Shown piece after piece: positions 48,793 through 59,688 of a DNA stretch of 64,000 nt. Made by a program: the position numbers and the translations under genes. Positions within the stretch are counted from its first letter, which is position 1. Every line of letters starts with the position of its first letter. This stretch comes from Limnanthes douglasii subsp. nivea (Eukaryota > Streptophyta > Magnoliopsida > Brassicales > Limnanthaceae), in NCBI GenBank assembly GCA_036936605.1, contig JAUPFV010000005.1, forward strand, positions 6,160,345-6,224,344, read 5' to 3'. The notes beneath the pieces are model-generated. The model saw nothing but the letters and a program-made list of their open reading frames with translations, searched no databases and was not told the DNA's origin.

Positions 48793-50890
48793 TGTTAGTC
48801 CTTTTCTCACGCAAGTATACGTGGTCAAATAGTAGCAAGTAATAAGTAAGTAAGATCGTTCCCACGAAGACCAGGTGTATATGACAAGAATTTACTTATG
48901 CAACAACGTATGATTATTAGACTAATGCTTGAACAAGTATAAAGTTGTGGTGAATGATTATAACTAAGCAAATTAACCAAGGAAATTAACTAACGAGTTT
49001 ACTTATGCGAGAGAAAACATGGAACCCTAACTTCATTGTTTATTTTACTCAGAGTATTACGATACTTAACCAATATGTATGATAACAACGATTACTAATC
49101 AGATAACATGAAATCAGTATAGGTTACCTCTCAGTACGCTTAAACCAAACCACTTAAACAACCACAAAAAAGATAGCAGCTAAGCAGCCCCCGCTTGCAT
49201 GACAATCCTATATGTCTATACGAATTGAGGTACAATTGGTTTTAAGCACAAGTTATCTATTTCGATTACATAGTGTAATATGATATGGTTAGTGACATAT
49301 TACGAATCATGAGCAATCACAATATGAATCATGCAAGAACCTATGCTAGCACGGCAAGTTCTAAACCCTTAAATCCACTTTTGCATTCATTACAGATTAA
49401 CAAACTAGATGTTCGCGACGCATCTAACGATAAGAACAACCATACTAGGTAACCGATAAACGTATCTCACAAATAAATCAAGCATTCAAACCATAAGTAT
49501 TATTCAAACAAATCCATTAAAGTTCCATGACAACGATTAGTTCCTAATCGAACGAATCATCATCATGGGCTCAAAAGTTAACATAGCTCCAAGACGAATG
49601 TAAATAGATGAATAAGCGTTGAGAGAACGTCAAACCGAACAATAACCATCAAGTATCGCCTGACAGAAACAATTCGTAAACTACCGATAAAAAAACAACG
49701 AAAAAGAAGTAGCCGTCACATGTCTCGAGCAATACATAAACTACCGATCGAAAACACCGTAGCCGTTACCTCAACTGTCGATCGAAAATGACAGTAGCTG
49801 TCACCTGCTGCCTCTCGAAAACCACTGAAGCAACTGCCTGCCTCCTGATGTCTGGTTGTAGTATGTTGCCGCTGCCGAAAGAAAACCCAAAACAGCAGAC
49901 GCCCTCTCCTTTTCTCTCGCTTGTCCTGCCCCAAGAAAACCCAGTAGTCATCAATTTAATTTTTTCTTCTTTTGTTTTTTTTCTCCGTACTCTCTTCCTT
50001 CTATTCTATTTATAACTTTTTCCGAAAACCTAGTAGTCAATTTCCTTTTTTCTTCCTCTTTTTCTTTCATTTTCTCTCCGATTTTTTTTGTTCTAATTCC
50101 TTTCTACTGGGCCCTTCTAATTCTTTTTCTACTAGGCCCCCGCCAGTGAATACAATAATCACGTAATCAAATATTTGTCTTCCAAAACGAGCTTGCCGGA
50201 ACTGCACTACATCTTTTTCCTCTTCCGAGAATCCATCCTCCACCGAAAGAACTAATAATATGGCATGAATATCGTTCGAGACTAAATCTTTAAACTTTAA
50301 AATGTCTTCACCAACGGTTTCATAACTCCAAGGAGTATTAAATAATCGACCCGGAGTGTCAATGATTTTAAATATTTTTGCCTTGTACGATATCGCTTTT
50401 CCGTGCTAAAACAATTTCATTAACTCGTTTCGTTTTCGTGAAGGTTGTTGACTTGAATTTTTTTTCATCCATAATGCTAGTTCCCGTTGCACTTTTTGCA
50501 TTTCCAGTGTGCCTTAATAATACCATTCTCCGTATGTCATTGGAAATAGGTTGTTTTTTTGCTGTTATTCACAGAAAAATACTCTTGTTCTTGTATACTT
50601 ACATAGTTAGCTTCCCTCTTTTCAATAATTGGTATTATTTGCGACTTTAGCTTTGTAACTTGATCGGCCCTTATATTATCTTCCAATTTTCTTATGTTCT
50701 CGGCATTCTCAAATTCCATCACCCGCACACAACTCCATGATTAGATTAACAGATTTATCATCGTCAAAAGTGCCTTTAAGAATTCTGGAAAAACACGTTA
50801 AAACATGTTAAAATACAATGAATACTTGAGAACTAGCGAAGATTTTAAGAATAATGGAAGCGTAATAAGTGACATAAAATGCACTTATCA
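48793..50890 (-). repeat. Third copy of the element B LTR
   Basis: Complete 2,098-base LTR within the duplicated block, nearly identical to 39272-41368, with AIG1-like fragment at 50141-50728 in the same damaged state (plus a short T-run change near 50458-50466). Confidence 0.92.
50141..50728 (-). pseudogene. AIG1/GIMAP-type GTPase fragment, third copy
   Basis: Duplicate of 40619-41206. DTPG box preserved, P-loop Gly replaced, frame broken. It has an extra difference where the run encoding ...MGENIFKS is altered to a T-rich string. Confidence 0.83.
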
Positions 50891-51047
50891 GGAACTAATA
50901 GACTTGAATCCTCGTATGAACCTGGTTTCTCTTGCCCATCTTGCAGAGTCTGTAGCATCGAGCTCGATCGTGGACCCTCAGACGAACATAGAGACTAATA
51001 CCTCTGTTGACCCTTCCAAAGGACTTCCACCCAGTAGTTCTAAGTAA
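50891..51047 (+). pseudogene. Duplicate of the 3' end of the antisense ORF
   Basis: Copy of 41369-41525 with a few substitutions (e.g. NPRMN for NPGMN), ending in SSSK and TAA. Confidence 0.8.
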
Positions 51048-51659
51048 TATTTACCACCATTGTTCTAGTGGATTAATTTCCTTGTTTTTGGTGTTAAACA
51101 TTAAAACTTGTCGTACTGCTCACAATGATTGGTTTTATTTATTTAAAACATGTTTGAATTGATGCATGATTTACCTTAGTTATTGATATAGACAGTTGTT
51201 GTCAATTATGGAGTATGTGTTTGTTGAACTTTCTGGAGATACTTATAACCCCGAGCTCAGTAGGGCTCATTGCGTAGCTTAGAAAACTCGTGTCATAATA
51301 GCATAATCGCGGCGAGGTCTTGCAGACCCTATTGCGTAGTCTGTTCAGACTTGGTCTTTGAGCAGTTCGCTAATATACCCAGTACAAAGTATAGGCACAG
51401 TATGGCCATTACGTAGCCCGTAGGTGTGGCCAATAAGCTCGTTCGTGTTTATAAACACTTAGTATGGACTCAGTATGGTCCGTTGCGTAGCCAAAGACGG
51501 CTGGTCATTGACCCATTCGCTAGTTATAAGGATAAAACTTGCACAAACACACATTGGCGAGAGCATAACTTATATTGAAAAATTCAAAGAGTTGTTCTTG
51601 GATGCCTCAGTAAAAAACCTCTCCGCGCCATCAGAGAGGAAAAAGAGTGCATCTTTACA

Positions 51660-52311
51660 TCTTAAACATTTTCGCGATACACCTTTAGGTGATTAACATT
51701 CCAAGGATGCTTGAGTGCTCGACCATCTTGATCTGCTAATCTGTAAGCGCCATGGTGTCCTGCTGAAATAATTGAATATCGGCCTTCCTATTTGGCCCTA
51801 GCTTGCCACATGTCCCACTACCGGAGCCACGAAACACCTTATTTAAAACTAAATCTCCCACCTTGAACGAACGCGACTTCAGATGAGCATTAAAGTATCC
51901 TCTCATAAGACTTCGATAGTGCTCTGCTCGTACTCTAGCCTAATCTTGTCGTTCGTCTATCAGATCCAGGGATGTTTATCTAGCTATAAGATTTGCCTCC
52001 TCTTCGTAGTGCTCAATCCTATAGCTCGGTATTATGACCTCTGCTGGAATAACTGCCTCCGCCCCGTATAGCAAAGCAAATGGTGTATCGCCTGTTGTGG
52101 AGCGAGATGTTGTTCTGTACGCCCATAGGACCTCTACTAACTTGTCCGGCCATTTGCCCTTAGCTCCCTCCAGTTTCTTCTTTAGCCCTTCTAATACTGT
52201 TCTATTAGTCACCCCAACCTGTCCATTTGCTTGAGGGTAATAAGGGGTAGAGAAATGCTGGAGAATCCCATATCGTTTGCAGAAGTTGGTAAGGATTGAA
52301 TTTTGGAACTG
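51660..52311 (-). pseudogene. Duplicate of integrase C-terminal third of element A
   Basis: MTNRTVLEGLKKKLEGAKGK and VLWAYRTTSRSTTGDTPFAL are readable at 51976-52212. This copy keeps QANGQVG where the parent has QENGQVG; the catalytic Glu is Gly in both. Confidence 0.85.
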
Positions 52312-52605
52312 CTTACAGTTTATTTGAAGCTTTAAATCAAGATTTTATTTGTGGCTAAAGTAGTTTTGGTATGAATTTTATTAGTCACAAGAACAAACAA
52401 CTTGCTACTATTAGTTGGGTTGATGAAATTATTGTATTGGATTGAAGAAAGCGCAATAGGTTTATGATTAGCTGTTAGTAAGTTTGCTTTACAGGAATGT
52501 TTTAATTTTTAACATCTTCATAATAATAAAGAAATAATAACTACGTATTGTAAGAAAAAAGATTCAAAGGATTGTCTTTGAAGACTTTATGCAAAAAAAT
52601 ATAAG

Positions 52606-52843
52606 TGTTGGGAATATGCGGGTCTCGTCCGCATATTCCGCCTCCGTATATAAGTAAGAACACAACCGATCTCAACACTAGTATGATATTGTCCACTTTG
52701 GCACCCGAAGGCCCTCACGGCTTTATATTTGGTCCACTACCAAAAGGCTTCGTACTAGTTGAGATATGTTCTTACTTATATACCACTGATCATTCCCATG
52801 TCTAACCGATGTGGGATGTGGGACTTTTGTCGCCACTTTAACA
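52606..52843 (-). repeat. 3' LTR of the TRIM
   Basis: 238 bases; differs from the other LTR at scattered positions, about one in twenty by eye. Confidence 0.95.
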
Positions 52844-53151
52844 TTTCCTCCTCTCGAACAAAGTACCACTTCAGCCTCCTCTCAAGTGACTTTCATCCGC
52901 CCACTCTAATCAGGTCGGGGCTACCTGACCATAGAGGCACTACGAATGTTACTGCTCACCTCCTCTTAGACCATATTGTCTTGTTCCTTAGTGCCACACT
53001 CCAATCAAGTACGACCTGCTTGATGAGCCACGAACACTCCGAACTAGGATCTCTAGAACAGATCACTTTGAGGACGACATCTGGCTATGTTTGACTTCCA
53101 AGAATATTGCCACCATCGCGTTCCGCCTGGGCCTGACGTTCTGATACCACG

Positions 53152-53389
53152 TGTTGGGAATATGCGGGTCCGGTCCGCATATTCCGCCTCCGTATATAAG
53201 TAAGAACACAACCAATCTCAACACTAGTATGATATTGTCCGCTTTGGCACCCGAATGCCCTAATGGCTTTGCATTTGGTCCACTGCCAAAAAGCCTCATA
53301 CTAGTTGAGATATATTCTTACTTATATACCACTGATCCTTCCCATGTCTAACTGATGTGGGATGTGGGACTTTTTTCGCCACTCTAACA
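53152..53389 (-). repeat. 5' LTR of the TRIM
   Basis: 238 bases, next to the primer binding site. Frames across it are chance. Confidence 0.95.
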
Positions 53390-53864
53390 ATAAGTTTAGT
53401 GGTTTCATGGTTGTTAAGAAGTATGCACAACCTCGCTCTCTTGGGACTGGTTTTTGTAAAGAAATTAGAAATAATTTACCATCACATTTGATTGCTAATA
53501 AGATACATGATTGTATTAGTGAAAGTTAAGATGGTTGTTTACGGAGATAGTTCTACTTCATATAAACTACTTAAGAATTACTTCAAAAAACTGAAGATTC
53601 TTGATAAAAACAGTGACTACTTATTGGAGTATACTTTGGAAGCCAATGTCTTCAAGTGTTGTTTTGTAGCATTTGGTTCTTGTTACCATGGTACAATTCT
53701 ATTCGTCTAATTTTATTTATCGATTGAACATGTTTTACTACGAAATATAAATGGGTATTGTTCTTTGCCATAACTAAATATGGTAATGATAAGTTTCGTT
53801 CTATACTATTTTCAATTGCAAAAGATGTTATTTTCTTATGTGAGATCTAAAAATGTGAGACAAA

Positions 53865-54255
53865 ACATATAATAGATGCGAGACTATGTATAATTAATAT
53901 GATAGATGTGAGTTTAGGAGAAACCAATATGATAGATGTGAAACCAGGTATAACCAATACGATAGATGTCAGACACCGATATGATAGTTGTGAAACCATG
54001 TATAACCAGTCTGATAGTTGTGAACCCATGTATAACCAATATGATAGTTGCAAAACCATGTATAACCAATACGATAGATACGAGACACCGGTATGGTAGA
54101 TGTGACACCAAATATAATTAATACGATATATGCAAAACCAGTTATAACAAATACAACATATGTGGGACACCAATACAATAGATGCGAAACCAGATATAAT
54201 TAATATGATAGACAAGACCAATACGACGCCTGACACCCTGTATGATAGATGCGAG
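53865..54255. repeat. Degenerate ~30-bp minisatellite
   Basis: About a dozen units of 24-31 bases built on TATAACCAATATGATAGTTG plus a short GTGAAACCATG-type tail. Every third or so unit carries the variant GACACCG. It sits where the MULE transposase should encode the segment between the first Asp and FPVAFDIVDG. Open frames on both strands here result from the repeat. Confidence 0.85.
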
Positions 54256-55344
54256 ACTAATAACATGATACATTAATATAAATGTTTTATATATTATATT
54301 TTTAATAACCTTTTGCACATATATTTCCCGTTGCATTTGATATTGTTGATGGCGAAGATTGTGAAAATTGGTTATGGTTTTGGGAGAAGATGTTGAAACC
54401 CCATTTATTGGATCGTCGAATCACATTTATTAATGATCGTCATTTAAGTATTGTTAGTGTTCTTTCTGCTTTGTTTTCATATTGCTATCATGAATATTGA
54501 ATTTATCATCTTATAGATAATTTAAAGTATTATTTGGGCCATACATCTACACCATTTAAGGAGAAGATGATTTCTATGTTTAAACGATGTGTTTATGTTG
54601 CGACTGATATTCTGTACATTCAATATTTGGACGTATTTATTAAAGAATAAAGTCATAACATCGTTAGTTTTTCTGAAAATTTACCCTCGAACAAATATAC
54701 TTGTGTTTTTTGTTAAAAACAAGTATTATGGTCCTATGGCTATTCCAGCGGGGTCTTTCAATCATCGTATCAAACAATATTACAATTTACTTATATTGGA
54801 GCCCCTTGACATAATTAAAATATTACTTATGAATCAAAATTTCAGAATGTTATACTGATGTTGGATGTTGGACTAATGATTTATATTTTGAGTTCGATAA
54901 AATATTAACACTAATGTAAAAATATTCGCATATCGATAGTTTATTTGTATATTTTTGTTTCACACATATTTTTATAATTTTAGCATAGCGGTTGATTTTT
55001 TATGGTACATAACAGTATGAATTGTTTTTAGGCCAAAGCTATTTCCTCCATGGAAATTATTATTTCCTCCATAATTTGAAATCTCTAAGACTAGTGAAAC
55101 ATGAATTTACTATTTTACCCTTGTTTTGTATTCAAATTTAATGTTAGGTGCCATTAGTGAAATAGATTACCTTACTGTCTAAAAACATAAGATTAAACCC
55201 TATTTAATCCTACATATCTGACTTTGGTAACTTAAATTAACCATAAACCCAAAAAATATCAGTTTTTTTACCAAGTTCAAAAAAAATATGCAACTGATTC
55301 CGAGAGGGCCACTCGAAATCAGCTGTTGCTCAGTTTAAAAAAAA

Positions 55345-55381
55345 GCATGTGATTCCGAGTGGGCCACTCGGAATCACATGC
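55345..55381. repeat. Perfect palindrome, 18-bp arms
   Basis: GCATGTGATTCCGAGTGG, one G, then its exact complement. About 50 bases upstream (55285-55327) is a similar imperfect palindrome with GATTCCGAGAGGGCCACTCG. Both lie in the TIR element. Confidence 0.95.
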
Positions 55382-55423
55382 TCAGTGCATAAAAAAAAAT
55401 CAGAATAGTGATTTTTCTCAAGT

Positions 55424-55670
55424 CGAAACCCTAATCGATTCTAACAAAGAAATCAAACCCCAATCGAAACCCTAATCGAATCTAACATAGAAATCTAACA
55501 AAAATCGAAACCCTAATCGAATCTAACATAGAAATCTAACAACAATCGAAACCCTAATCCAATCTAACAAAGAAATCTAACAACATTCGAAACCCTAATC
55601 GAATCTAACAAAGAAATCTAACTTCAAACCCTAATCGTAATCAAACAAAGAAATCAAACTTCAAACCCTA
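55424..55670. repeat. ~42-bp tandem array with AAACCCTAATCG core
   Basis: About six to seven units of TCGAAACCCTAATCGA plus ATCTAACAAAGAAATC; the core includes the telomere-like word AAACCCTAA but the period is not telomeric. Next to it a 68-bp unit (TTCTCTCTCTTCGAATCTG...) is repeated at 55724 and 55792. Confidence 0.85.
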
Positions 55671-56569
55671 ATCGAAAAATGAAGAAGCAAAGAAAATGAA
55701 GAATTCATATCTTCTCCAAGGCTTCTCTCTCTTCGAATCTGTTTTGTAAGGTAGTGATAATGGTGAAGAATGAGTTTTCTTTTCCAAGGTTTCTCTCTCT
55801 TCGAATCTGTTTTGTAAGGTAGTGATAATGGTGAAAAATGGGTTTTCTTTTTCGTAAAGTAATGATAATGGTGAAGAATGAGTTTTGTTCTACTGAATGG
55901 GTAATGGTATGTTAGGGTAATGGGTAAAAGGGAAAATTTGTAACTTCTTTTATAGAAGAAATAACATCATGGAAGTTTTTTCAAATTATGGAGGAAATAA
56001 TAATTTTCATGGAGGAAATAGCTTTGGCCTTTTTTTTATGTTTTAGTTATGCAGATGTCGTGTTATATATGGACGAAAACATTATCGAATATTTTAAGGT
56101 CATGTTAATCGGTAAGCTTTTATATGTTAAAGATTTTTATTTAGTCAGCAAGCGTTCGTTTTTGTTTGGCCTTAATTCGGCAAAGTTTTTAATAAAAAGG
56201 GCATGGCTATAATGGGACCCCATTTGGCTATAATGAGACCCCAAATTCAGAATTGTTTTTCTTCAATGTGAAATGTCCGTTTTGCCCTTCATTTATAAGT
56301 CAAAGTTTTGAACCAAAAACAAACTTTTCTCCAACTACTCTCTAGAGCTTTCTCTCTCTAAAACTAGCTAAAATCTCCAAAAAATCATGGATTTGAGTGA
56401 TTAGAGTGAAGGTTTCAGCTGCAACCTTAATGATTTCACATCGGAGGAAGAAGAGTCGTTGACGGATCATTTGGATATCCAAAATGAGGTGTTTTCCAAA
56501 AAAAATCGAGTCAGTGCGAATATAGCGGTACCACCGCTATATTATTGACGAACTGCGAACGGGGAACTC

Positions 56570-56760
56570 GCAGTTCGTGCCAAATTGCGAACGGCCCGTT
56601 CGCGCAGTTCCCAGATGGACGAATGGACCGTTCGCAAAAAATCCGGATGCACGAACGGTCCGTTCGCGAAAACACCAAATGCACGAACGGGCTGTTCGCA
56701 ATTTGGCTGAATTTTCGAGTTCCCAATTCGCAATTTGGCTGAATTTTTGAATTTGGTATT
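56570..56760. repeat. Cluster of CGAACGG-type short palindromes
   Basis: GCGAACGGCCCGTTCGC (56585-56601 region), CGAACGGTCCGTTCG and an imperfect CGAACGGGCTGTTCGC follow each other within ~120 bases, along with four copies of AATTTGG(C)TGAATTTT or GCAATTTGGC. They lie upstream of the transposase ATG, and a related set occurs downstream of the gene near 59928-60060. The arrangement fits transposase binding sites; that is inference. Confidence 0.7.
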
Positions 56761-56867
56761 TGCAAAAATGACCTGTTTTGGAATTTATATGATCATGTAG
56801 GTATAAATATGTTCTCATATAATTGCATGAATGAACTATGTAGGAACCCGGTCCACCGCCATGTTCG

Positions 56868-59688
56868 ATGGCCGATTACACGAAAGTGTTTAGTACGGAC
56901 ACTTATTACACCAAAGCCGATTTGGTTGATTGGGTCGAGTCCGAAAGCATAAAACTAGGATTCATTTTGGTCCGGAGTAAAAACGACGATGGTACCAAAA
57001 GCATGAAAACTCATAGGATATATTTTAGGTGCGAGAGGCACGGGGTTTACAAACCTAACCCCAAACCGGGGTATGTTAAGAAGTGCCGAGAATGTTCATC
57101 GAAAAAATGCGGGTGTCCGTTCTACTTAAGAGGGAGTCCGGTCTCAGAGCTACCGGGTTATTGGAAAGTGGTTGTGCTAAACGGGAAACACAACCACGAT
57201 CCATTTTTGCACTTGGATGGTCACTCTCGGGCCGCTAGACTAAAAGTCGAAGAACAATTGTCCGTTCGTAGTCAAACGGAAGTCGGTTCGCGACCGAGAG
57301 AGATATATCATGGGTTGAAGATTAAAGACCCTTAAAATGTATCAAGCATGCGCACGATATACAACATGCGGCAAAAACATGATTTGGTTGATAAAGCGGG
57401 CAAGACCCAAATGCAATACTTGTTTGCTAAGTTAAAAGAACACGAGTACTATGTTTGTGAGCGAAGTTGTGAAGCAACGGACGAGATCCTCGAGTTTTTT
57501 TTGCACACCCTAAAAGCATCGATTTCATGCGCACTTTTCCTCAAGTTCTTATAATGGATAGCACGTACAAGACTACAAGGTATAAGATGCCTTTACTTGA
57601 AATAGTGGGTCAAACTTCGACGAAGAAGACATTTTGTGTTGCTTTTGTTTTTTTGAGCTCCGAGAAACAAGAGAACTACACTTGGGGGTTGAGTGTTCTA
57701 AAGATGGTGTTGACGAACAACAAGTGCCCATTACCTAACATTATTGTCACCGATAGGGAGTTGGCTTTAATGAATGCTATCGACGATATATTTCCGGATG
57801 CAACTCATATGCTATGCACTTGGCATATTGGTAAGAACGTCACCTCTTACGCTAGAAAAGTTTTACCGAATGTGGAAATGGCCGAAGAGTTCGGGGAATA
57901 TTACCAAAGGGTAGCCTATTCGGCCACGCTCGAAGACTATAACAAAAACCTTGCCGATATACACCACACGTTCGCATTTTGTCCATTGGCTATCGACTAT
58001 GTTATGAAGCAATGGATTGACGAATATGGACACAAATTCCTCAATATTCACACGAACAAATTTAAACATTTTGGCAACCAAACTAGCAACCGGTGAGTTA
58101 TATTTCCATCTCCACACAATATTTTTTTAATATAAAGTGTTAGAAATCTAATGTATTTTATCTCATGTTATAGGGCGGAGAGTGCTCACTCTAGCCTCAA
58201 GCGGGCAATTGGTAGTAGTCTATGCACGTTCGAACAATTTTGGAAACATGTTCATGCGCACCTATCCGCTCAACACTCTAACATTTTCGAGTCATTCGAG
58301 CATAGTAGGTATCGTCCAAGAAACTCAACTAGGGGGCCTAACAAAACCATCTACAAGGATGTCAAAGGTGAGCTTTCATCTCAAGCTATAGAATTAATAG
58401 AGACAAATCTCGCAACGGCCTTGAAAATATGGTTCACACCCGGAATGTGTGGGTGTGTTATTAGGACAACTCATAATTTACCATGTGCATGCGAATTAGC
58501 TTTGATTTTTAAAGAAGGAATGCCGGTTAGAAAAGATGAGTGTGATGTCTATTGGAGTACGTTAAGGATCAAACCTAATGAGGAGTTTGATACCGAAGAC
58601 GAGCTCACTAGAAAAATCTCCTTAATAGGTAGCACCATCCGCGGTTACGGGCAACACATCCAAGACCACATTATAAATAGGATGATGCAAATCCTAGATC
58701 CCGCTAGAAGTCATGTTTTGGAACCTAAGGAGCCGGTTGTTACTAAGGGTAGGAAAAAAGCCGGCCGGGACAAATCAACTCAACGGGACCCTAGCGAGTG
58801 GGAATACGATGGTAGTCTAGGCGCTAGCACTCCCGGAACAATTGGTACCACGGCCGCCTCGATAGGTAATAGAACATTTCTACCGCCAAAAAACAAGACG
58901 AAAGAAAAAGCGAAAACCAAGGCTCAACCAAAGAAAGATAAAGTGCCTCGACCGAAAAAATCATCAAAGGAAAAAGATTTTAGCGGGTACGAGAGTTGGT
59001 TTCCTAGCTATTTGCATGACTACATTTCTAGCGTCGAAGACGTCTCTCCCGACGGTAATTGCGGATTCTGAGCCGTTGCTTTGATGGTATACGGTAAATC
59101 CGATTGATGGGACCAAGTTAGACGGGATTTGATCGGCGAATTGCAAAACGAACGTGAGCTATGGGAGAGAGTGTTTGATGGATCACAAGGTGTAGATAAC
59201 CTTGTGAGAAGGTTGAACGTTTTCGAATTGTATGGTGCCGTTACTAGGCATTGGATGACGTTACCCGATTTAGGGTTAGTGATAGCCACTAGATACCAAT
59301 GTATCGTATACCACATTTCACTCCACCAATCGTACACTTATCTACCTCTACGTGGTGTGCCTCCTCGATCATGTCCTAACCTCGAAATTGGTATAGGTTT
59401 CGTTCACGGTAACCATTTCGTCAAAGTAAGTTTACTAATGTGTGTTTCAATGTTATATATTATTTTCGTGACCAAATATTTATCTACCTTTTATTTGTGT
59501 AGGTTGTGTTGGATGGACCACTTCCGGAAATATATCCTACTTGGTTTCCGTTTCGTACGGATCATGACGTGACCGGTTGGGCAATACCGCTCGACAAGAG
59601 ATTGAACAAACATAACCAAATCAAGCCCGCACAACCATCGACCGCACACGAAGAGCCACCACGTGTCTTCGATTTGAATGAAGACTAA
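56868..59688 (+). pseudogene. MULE transposase with C-terminal OTU cysteine protease domain
   Basis: Exon 1 begins at the ATG at 56868 with a FAR1-like zinc DNA-binding part (FRCERHGVYKP, CRECSSKKCGCPFYLRG, VVLNGKHNHDP). The MULE core has VLIMDSTYKT (first Asp, 57557), IIVTDRELALMNA (second Asp, 57752), the CTWH pair and, after an 81-bp intron (58093-58173, GTGAGT...TATAG), RAESAHSSLK (Glu, 58178). A SWIM-like CGCVIRTTHNLPCACEL follows, then a Lys-rich linker. The OTU domain has DGNC (Cys at 59060) and GNHFVK (His at 59414), and its last part follows a 77-bp intron (59426-59502). Breaks: TAA at 57333, frameshift in the T-run near 57496, TGA at 59069 and 59105. The protein would bind and cut transposon ends; the OTU domain would act on ubiquitin-like conjugates. 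Confidence 0.88.

Larger units (their letters stand above)
48478..52311. repeat. Duplicate of the B/A nested junction (copy of 38957-42790)
   Basis: Aligns without net length change (offset 9521-9522) to 38957-42790. It contains the end of Athila gag (48478-48677), PBS, a complete B LTR (48793-50890), the target-site ggaac, the end of the antisense ORF (50891-51047), the hairpin array and the C-terminal third of the integrase of A (51660-52311). Differences are few. It lies outside the right LTR and TSD of A. Because it carries a junction made by insertion of B into A, it is a copy of that locus and not an independent insertion. Confidence 0.93.
52606..53389 (-). mobile_element. TRIM (terminal-repeat retrotransposon in miniature)
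   Basis: Two 238-bp LTRs (52606-52843 and 53152-53389), starting TGTTGGGAATATGCGG and ending TAACA, flank 308 non-coding bases. The target duplication ATAAG is perfect (52601-52605, 53390-53394). The minus strand next to the right LTR reads TGGTATCAGA (53140-53149), the initiator-Met tRNA primer site, so the element is on the minus strand. The LTR contains CCCACATCGG-type sequence common in plant TRIMs. No ORF; it moved with enzymes made elsewhere. Confidence 0.96.
52319..54860 (+). pseudogene. MULE (MuDR-type) transposase relic in three pieces
   Basis: Piece 1 (52319-52605) has FALQECFNF and CxRLYAKKYK. Piece 2 (53390-53712) continues it in the same frame as FSGFMVVKKYAQPRS and, after shifts, NVFKCCFVAFGSCYHG. 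Piece 3 (54325-54860) has FPVAFDIVDGEDCENWLWFW, RRITFINDRH (second Asp of the DDE triad) and KYYGPM...SFNHRI (counterpart of the block before the final Glu). Order and motifs follow MuDR/MULE transposases. It is interrupted by a TRIM (52606-53389) and a minisatellite (~53865-54255) and has many stops. Confidence 0.8.
55031..56029. mobile_element. 1-kb non-autonomous TIR element (MULE-like)
   Basis: The ends are ~50-base terminal inverted repeats with one mismatch: left GGCCAAAGCTATTTCCTCCA..., right its complement ending ...TGGAGGAAATAGCTTTGGCC. The TIR itself contains two inverted ATTTCCTCCAT boxes. The flanks TTGTTTTTA and TTTTTTTTA form a near-perfect 9-bp target duplication, the MULE size. 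The interior has a perfect palindrome, a ~42-bp AAACCCTAATCG tandem array and a 68-bp tandem repeat, but no ORF. It lies inside the tail of the MULE relic. Confidence 0.88.

Noticed and set aside
52606..53389. Cassandra-type TRIM with 5S rRNA in the LTR
   Set aside because: The LTR ends look similar, but I see no 5S rRNA internal promoter sequence in it.
53847..54266. 139-codon minus-strand frame with Tyr/Trp/Leu repeats
   Set aside because: Produced by the ~30-bp minisatellite; several frames stay open for the same reason.
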